Below, piece after piece: positions 60,126-64,000 of a DNA stretch of 64,000 nt. The translations under genes were made by a program, and so were the position numbers. Numbering within the stretch: position 1 is the stretch's first letter; the number at the start of each line of letters is the position of its first letter. The notes below the pieces were generated by a model, which saw nothing but the letters and a program-made list of their open reading frames with translations, had not been told where the DNA came from and ran no database searches. The stretch covers positions 1-64,000 of the forward strand of contig NZ_AUII01000024.1 in NCBI RefSeq assembly GCF_000423625.1. Direction: 5' to 3'. The stretch comes from Pseudonocardia asaccharolytica DSM 44247 = NBRC 16224 (GTDB lineage: Bacteria; Actinomycetota; Actinomycetes; Mycobacteriales; Pseudonocardiaceae).

Positions 60126-60164
60126 GTGCGTAACAGTGTTAGAACACTGTTACGCACTCACCGG
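60119..60164. terminator. 46-base palindrome, GTGAGTGCGTAACAGTG family, copy 3
   Basis: Perfect 22-base arms at 60119-60140 and 60143-60164 flank AG. It contains the gcvP stop codon and separates gcvP from the converging gene at 60197. Outer bases differ from copies 1 and 2 (CCGG in place of CCCG) but remain self-complementary, so pairing is maintained. Confidence 0.75.
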
Positions 60165-60196
60165 CCTCGTCGAGCTGCGGCGGAGCGCTCGCCGGG

Positions 60197-61138
60197 TCAC
60201 CGAGCCGGGACGACATCGCTGATCTGCCGGCACAGCTCGACCAGCCGCGCCCGCAGCGGCGCGGCGCGCTCGGCGAACCCGGCCTGGGCGCGGACGTATT
60301 CGGCGCGACCGGAGGGAGTCTCGATCCGGACCGGGGGATAGCCCAGATCGGCAAGGTCGTACGGGCTGGCGCGCATGTCGAGCTCACGCACCGCGACGGC
60401 CAGTTCGAAGCAGTCCGCGAGCAGCTCCGAGGGGCACGCCGGGCCGAGCTTGTAGGCCCATTTGTAAAGATCCATGTTGGCGTGTAAACAACCCGGCTGT
60501 TCCAGGTCGAGCTGGTCCTCGCGGCGCGGCGTGAGGGCGTTGCGCGGGCGGGCCGCGGCGGTGAAGAAGCGGAACGCGTCGAAGTGCGTGCACTGGACGG
60601 GTAGTGACTCGACGACAGCGTCGGTGCCTGCCGGGCCGAGTCGCAATGGCACCGCGGTGTGGCGGGGTGTCGGGGTGCGGTACACCATCGCCCACTCGTG
60701 CAGACCGAAGCAGCCCAGCCGGGGCGCGCGCTCGGCGGTCGCGGTCAGCAGGGCGCCGATGAAACCCGCGGTGGAGCGCAGCCGATCGGGCAGCCCGGTG
60801 AGGTCGAGGAACACCCCGTCGGGGTGGCGGCGGTAGCCGGTCTGTCCGAGGAACGCTGCTGCGCCCGGACCACGCAGCACGACGCCGGGCCCGGGATGCC
60901 ACCGCTCCAGCTGAGCGGGCCGCAGCGAGTAGTAGGTGAACAGGAAGTCCAGCACGGGATGTGCGACGCCGCGGCGGCGCCGCTCGCGGTGCGGAAGGAT
61001 CCAGTGCGAGACCCGGTTGCAGTGCGCGTCGGACCGGGACCGCCATTCCGGCTCGCTGAGGCGGCGCAGCGATCGCTGCGCCGCCTCGGGTACCGCTGCC
61101 ACGCGCCGACGGTACCGCGGCCCGTTCGCGAGCCGCAT
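60197..61138 (-). CDS. Conserved actinobacterial protein of unknown function
   Basis: From ATG 61138 the protein has 313 residues; a longer reading to 61195 starts inside a palindrome and is rejected. Notable stretches are HPVLDFLFTYYSLRPAQLER, WHPGPGVVL, GCFGLHEWAMVYRTPTPRHT, THFDAFRFFTAAARPRN, EQPGCLHANMDLYKWAYKLG and PYDLADLGYPPVRIETPSGR. Homologues are often labelled 3-methyladenine DNA glycosylase, but I see no helix-hairpin-helix or catalytic Asp of that family, so the label is doubtful. The many conserved His/Tyr/Trp suggest an enzyme. Confidence 0.75.
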   Translation of the reverse strand: MRLANGPRYRRRVAAVPEAAQRSLRRLSEPEWRSRSDAHCNRVSHWILPHRERRRRGVAHPVLDFLFTYYSLRPAQLERWHPGPGVVLRGPGAAAFLGQTGYRRHPDGVFLDLTGLPDRLRSTAGFIGALLTATAERAPRLGCFGLHEWAMVYRTPTPRHTAVPLRLGPAGTDAVVESLPVQCTHFDAFRFFTAAARPRNALTPRREDQLDLEQPGCLHANMDLYKWAYKLGPACPSELLADCFELAVAVRELDMRASPYDLADLGYPPVRIETPSGRAEYVRAQAGFAERAAPLRARLVELCRQISDVVPAR

Positions 61139-61157
61139 CCGCCGAGGTGAACGGCGG

Positions 61158-61201
61158 CCGTGAGCGCGTAACAGTGTTCTAACACTGTTACGCACTCACG
61201 G
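61158..61201. terminator. 44-base palindrome, GTGAGTGCGTAACAGTG family, copy 4
   Basis: Arms of 21 bases at 61158-61178 and 61181-61201 flank CT with one mismatch (C61164 against A61195). The right arm encodes the last residues and TAA stop of the PPOX gene, so the palindrome overlaps coding sequence. Confidence 0.7.
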
Positions 61202-61580
61202 AGTCGATGCCGAAGGACAGGACCCGGCGCGGGTGGATGCGGATCACGCCGGGGGCGATACCTGGGAAGGCGCCGGCGGGCCGGGCGTCCGGCAGTAGTT
61301 CCGCGACTCCCCGTATCTCCACGGCACGCGGCCGCCACGGGTTGGTGCTCGCGAGGTCGTCGACGACCAGGGAGACCCGGCCGTCGCGGGAGACGTTGCG
61401 CCACTTCTGGGTGGACGGGTTGTCGAGGCCGCCGACATCGATCGTCCCGGTCTGCTCGTCGATGTAGAAGCCGACCGGGCGGACCTGCGGGGACCCGTCG
61501 GGGCCGAGGGTGGCGAGCCGGCCGAGGGGTTGCTCGCGCAGGTAGCCGAGTTCGGCGGAGGTGAACACGGTCGTCGTCAT
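61188..61580 (-). CDS. PPOX-class F420/FMN-dependent protein
   Basis: From ATG 61580 the protein has 130 residues with the split-barrel flavin fold: LREQPLGRLATLGPDGSPQV, RPVGFYIDEQTGTIDVGGLD, KWRNVSRDGRVSLVVDDLAS, and AVEIRGVAELLP. This resembles the pyridoxamine-phosphate-oxidase-like F420-dependent family of actinobacteria. The final VSA and stop are encoded by the palindrome at 61158-61201, suggesting the palindrome replaced the original gene end. Confidence 0.87.
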   Translation of the reverse strand: MTTTVFTSAELGYLREQPLGRLATLGPDGSPQVRPVGFYIDEQTGTIDVGGLDNPSTQKWRNVSRDGRVSLVVDDLASTNPWRPRAVEIRGVAELLPDARPAGAFPGIAPGVIRIHPRRVLSFGIDSVSA

Positions 61581-61613
61581 GGCGCCAGCGTGCAACCTTG
61601 ACCCAACTTCAGG

Positions 61614-62660
61614 TCAAGGTCCCGGCGTTTCGTGCGTGCTGTCGCGGACCGTTCCCACGTAGCGCTCCAGCAGATCCTCCATTGCGACGAGCCCGACGGT
61701 CTCGCCGCGGCCGGTCACCGCCCGCGCCAGATGCGCGCGGGAACTGCGCAACGCGGCCAGCGCCTCGTCGAGCCGGGCGTCGGAGGGCACCTCGGGCAGT
61801 CCCCGCACCCGTGTCGCCGGCACCGCGGCCGACGCGTCGTCGACCACATCGAGGATGTCCTTGACGTGCAGGTATCCGGTCAGCCGGCCGTTGTCACGCA
61901 GCGGGAACCGGGAGAAGCCGGTCTGGGCGACGGCATGGGCGACGTCCCCGACCGTCGGCCGCGGCGGCAGTGTGATCAGTTCGTCGAGCGGGACGAGCAC
62001 GTCGGCGACGGCGGCCTCGGCGGAACGCAGGGTGCGGGCCAGGCGGCTGGACTCCTCGTCGTCGAGCAGCCCCTCCCGGCGCGACTCGGCGATCATCTCC
62101 GACAGCTCCCCGCTGGTGAACGCCGACTCCAACTCGGCGCGCGGTTCGATCCGGGCGAGGCGCAGCACCCCGTTGGCCATCCAGTTGAACAGCCCGATCA
62201 CCGGCCGCATCGCCCTGGTGAACACCAGGAACGGCGGTACCAGCAGGACCGCGGCCCGTTCCGGCCCGGCGATCGCGATGTTCTTCGGCACCATCTCGCC
62301 GAGCAACATATGTGCCACGACGACCACCGCCAGCGACAGCGCGAACGCGATCGGGTGCAGCAGAGCCCCGGGCAGTCCGGCCCATTCGAAGGGCCGCTCG
62401 ATCAGATCGGCCACCGCCGGTTCGCCGATCCGGCCCAGCAACAGGGAGGCGATCGTGATGCCGAGCTGGGAGGCGGCGAGCATCCGGGAGAGGTCGGCGC
62501 TGGCCCCCAGCACGGTGCGCGCCGCAGCGTTCCCCGCCGCGGCCATCGCCTCGAGCCGGTCGCGGCGCGCGGAGATCAGCGCGAACTCCGCCCCGACGAA
62601 GAAGGCGTTCGCCGCCAGCAACACGACGGCGGCCAGCAGCGCGAGCAGGTCGCTACCCAT
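61614..62660 (-). CDS. CNNM/HlyC-CorC family membrane protein with CBS pair (second of two)
   Basis: From ATG 62660 the 348-residue protein has a DUF21/CNNM transmembrane domain (LALLAAVVLLAANAFFVGAE, FALISARRDRLEAMAAAG, SQLGITIASLLLGRIGEPAV, GEMVPKNIAIAGPERA) and a CBS pair (DVLVPLDELITLPPRPTVGD, FSRFPLRDNGRLTGYLHVKD). It lacks the C-terminal CorC/HlyC domain that its neighbour has. Family members act in magnesium or cobalt transport. It overlaps the upstream paralogue by 8 bases, so the two are cotranscribed and may form a heterodimer. Confidence 0.88.
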   Translation of the reverse strand: MGSDLLALLAAVVLLAANAFFVGAEFALISARRDRLEAMAAAGNAAARTVLGASADLSRMLAASQLGITIASLLLGRIGEPAVADLIERPFEWAGLPGALLHPIAFALSLAVVVVAHMLLGEMVPKNIAIAGPERAAVLLVPPFLVFTRAMRPVIGLFNWMANGVLRLARIEPRAELESAFTSGELSEMIAESRREGLLDDEESSRLARTLRSAEAAVADVLVPLDELITLPPRPTVGDVAHAVAQTGFSRFPLRDNGRLTGYLHVKDILDVVDDASAAVPATRVRGLPEVPSDARLDEALAALRSSRAHLARAVTGRGETVGLVAMEDLLERYVGTVRDSTHETPGP

Positions 62661-64000
62661 GGGCGTGCCCCGCCGTCGCTCCGCCCGCGGCGGCGCCCAC
62701 CGGGGCAAGCCAGGCCACCCGCAGCTCGGCGATCCGGTTGCGGTCTCGGCGCATCACCGTCAACCGCCAGCCGTCGACGACGAGGTCGTCGCCCACCTCG
62801 GGGATCCGGCCCAGCCGGGAGAGCACGAGCCCGGCGAGGGTCTCGTAGTCGCCCGGCGGAGCGACGAACCCGGTGGCGTCGGTGACCTCGTCGGTGCGCA
62901 GCAGCCCCGAGACGAGCCACGAGTCGCGGCCCAGCGGGCGCACCCGGGCGGCTTCGGCGCGGTCGTGCTCGTCGCGGACGTCGCCGACGATCTCCTCCAC
63001 CAGGTCCTCCAGGGTCACGATGCCCGCGGTCCCGCCGTACTCGTCCACGACGACGGCCATCTGCAGGCCGGAACCGCGCAGCCGGGTGAGCAGTGCATCG
63101 CCGTCGAGCGACTCGGGCACCGTGGGTGCCTCCTGGACGAGACCGCGCACCGCGGTGGTCGCCCGATCGGCCGCCGGTATCCCGAACGCCTGTTTCACAT
63201 GCACCAGACCGAGCACGGCGTCGGGGTCGGAGTTGTGCACCGGGAACCGGGACAGGCCCGTGGTGCGCGACAGTGCGATGAGATCGGCCACGGTGTCGTC
63301 CGCATCGAGGGAGACCATCCGGACCCGCGGCGTCATCAGGTCCTCGGCGACCCGCTCGGTGAACCGCAGCGACCGGTCGAGCAGGGCCGCGGTGCCCTGG
63401 TCGAGGGTGCCGTGCCGGGCGCTGGTGCGGACCAGCGAGCTGAGCTCCTGCGGCGATCGGGCCGACCGCAGCTCCTCGGCGGGCTCGATACCGAGCTTGC
63501 GGACGATGCCGTTGGCGGCGGAGTTGAGGCCGTGGATCAGCCAGCGGAACGTGCGGGCGAACCCGCTTTGCAGCCAGACCACGGCCCGCGCGGTCTGCAG
63601 CGGCCGGGCGATCGCGAGGTTCTTGGGGACCAGCTCACCGAAGACCATCGACAGCGTGGTCGCCAGGACGAGGGCCAGCACGGTCGCGATGCCGGCCGCG
63701 GCACCGGCGGGCAGCCCGAGGGCGTCCGGCCCCGGCCGGATGAGCTCGGCGATCGCGGGCTCGGCGATATAGCCGGTGGCCAGCGTCGTCGCGGTGATGC
63801 CGAGCTGGCTGCCGGAGAGCTGGAACGACAGCGATCGGTGGGCCCGCTGCACGATCCGTGCCCGGCGGTCCCCGACCTCGGCGACATGGGCGTCGATCTG
63901 GCTGCGCTCCAGGGCGGTGAGCGAGAACTCGGAGGCGACCGAAACCGCGGTGCCAAGGGTCAGTCCGACGACGGCGAGCAGACCGAGCAGCGAGAACAGC
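62653..64000 (-). CDS. CNNM/HlyC-CorC family membrane protein, N-terminus beyond window
   Basis: The frame is open to the window end and its visible part begins [20 protein letters not shown], so at least 448 residues are present and only the extreme start is missing. It has the CNNM domain ([57 protein letters not shown]), a CBS pair ([55 protein letters not shown]) and a CorC/HlyC C-terminal domain ([20 protein letters not shown]). The VDEYGG...EDLVEE motif is typical. It is the full-length partner of the following shorter paralogue. Confidence 0.9.
   Translation of the reverse strand, partial: LFSLLGLLAVVGLTLGTAVSVASEFSLTALERSQIDAHVAEVGDRRARIVQRAHRSLSFQLSGSQLGITATTLATGYIAEPAIAELIRPGPDALGLPAGAAAGIATVLALVLATTLSMVFGELVPKNLAIARPLQTARAVVWLQSGFARTFRWLIHGLNSAANGIVRKLGIEPAEELRSARSPQELSSLVRTSARHGTLDQGTAALLDRSLRFTERVAEDLMTPRVRMVSLDADDTVADLIALSRTTGLSRFPVHNSDPDAVLGLVHVKQAFGIPAADRATTAVRGLVQEAPTVPESLDGDALLTRLRGSGLQMAVVVDEYGGTAGIVTLEDLVEEIVGDVRDEHDRAEAARVRPLGRDSWLVSGLLRTDEVTDATGFVAPPGDYETLAGLVLSRLGRIPEVGDDLVVDGWRLTVMRRDRNRIAELRVAWLAPVGAAAGGATAGHAHG

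Noticed and set aside
60197-61138. 3-methyladenine DNA glycosylase function
   Set aside because: No helix-hairpin-helix or catalytic Asp pattern of that family is visible; kept as unknown.

Overview
The window looks like chromosomal DNA of a very GC-rich actinobacterium, most likely of the Pseudonocardiaceae (inference). Supporting genes are Lsr2, a single-domain Rpf, GarA/OdhI, a HelD-type RNA polymerase helicase, a SigF/SigB sigma factor, a PucR regulator and a pgsA-gcvH-garA-DUF151-MerR-gcvP block that matches the mycobacterial gene order. Nearly every intergenic hairpin is a long palindrome of one of three recurrent families.

Left end (1-10.3 kb) is accessory DNA. It starts with an IS1380-type transposase cut by the window edge, a three-repeat CRISPR array without cas genes, and a frameshifted membrane-protein gene. 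A tightly packed operon follows (2.6-8.7 kb), divergent from an XRE regulator: a Sak4-like AAA ATPase, a zinc-finger protein, SSB, a small unknown protein, an SbcD-like phosphoesterase and an SbcC/Rad50-like ATPase. It resembles a phage or plasmid recombination module. A YefM-YoeB toxin-antitoxin pair and a decayed ATPase regulator close the region.

10.4-25.3 kb is metabolic. mutA-mutB-meaB (methylmalonyl-CoA mutase and its GTPase chaperone) precede a YihY membrane protein and a MEDS-domain protein. A PucR-type regulator is then divergent from a six-gene soluble diiron monooxygenase operon in the order alpha, gamma, Rieske, effector, beta, reductase (the TmoABCDEF/IsoABCDEF layout), ending in a zinc alcohol dehydrogenase. 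The operon abuts a truncated HpcH/HpaI aldolase gene, which suggests insertion. Propionyl-CoA-yielding oxidation products could feed the mutase (inference).

25.3-45.8 kb is mixed: a YdjM-like membrane protein, a dehydrogenase, PadR, a DEAD/DEAH helicase, a remarkable fusion of a catalytically degenerate DNA-ligase domain with a LytS-type kinase domain, beta-phosphoglucomutase plus GH65 phosphorylase, DksA-like, PfpI, SigF/SigB, HelD, Rpf, two hydrolases, a J-domain protein and Lsr2.

45.8-53.8 kb is rich in partner-switching regulators: an RsbW-like kinase, a BTAD regulator, and a coupled MEDS-HATPase / MEDS-STAS pair. These are followed by a methyltransferase, an IlvX-like ThDP enzyme and OsmC.

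53.9-64 kb carries pgsA-like, gcvH, garA, DUF151, MerR, a tandem glycine riboswitch and gcvP, followed by a conserved unknown protein, a PPOX flavin/F420 protein and two CNNM/CBS transporter-like proteins, the last cut by the window end.
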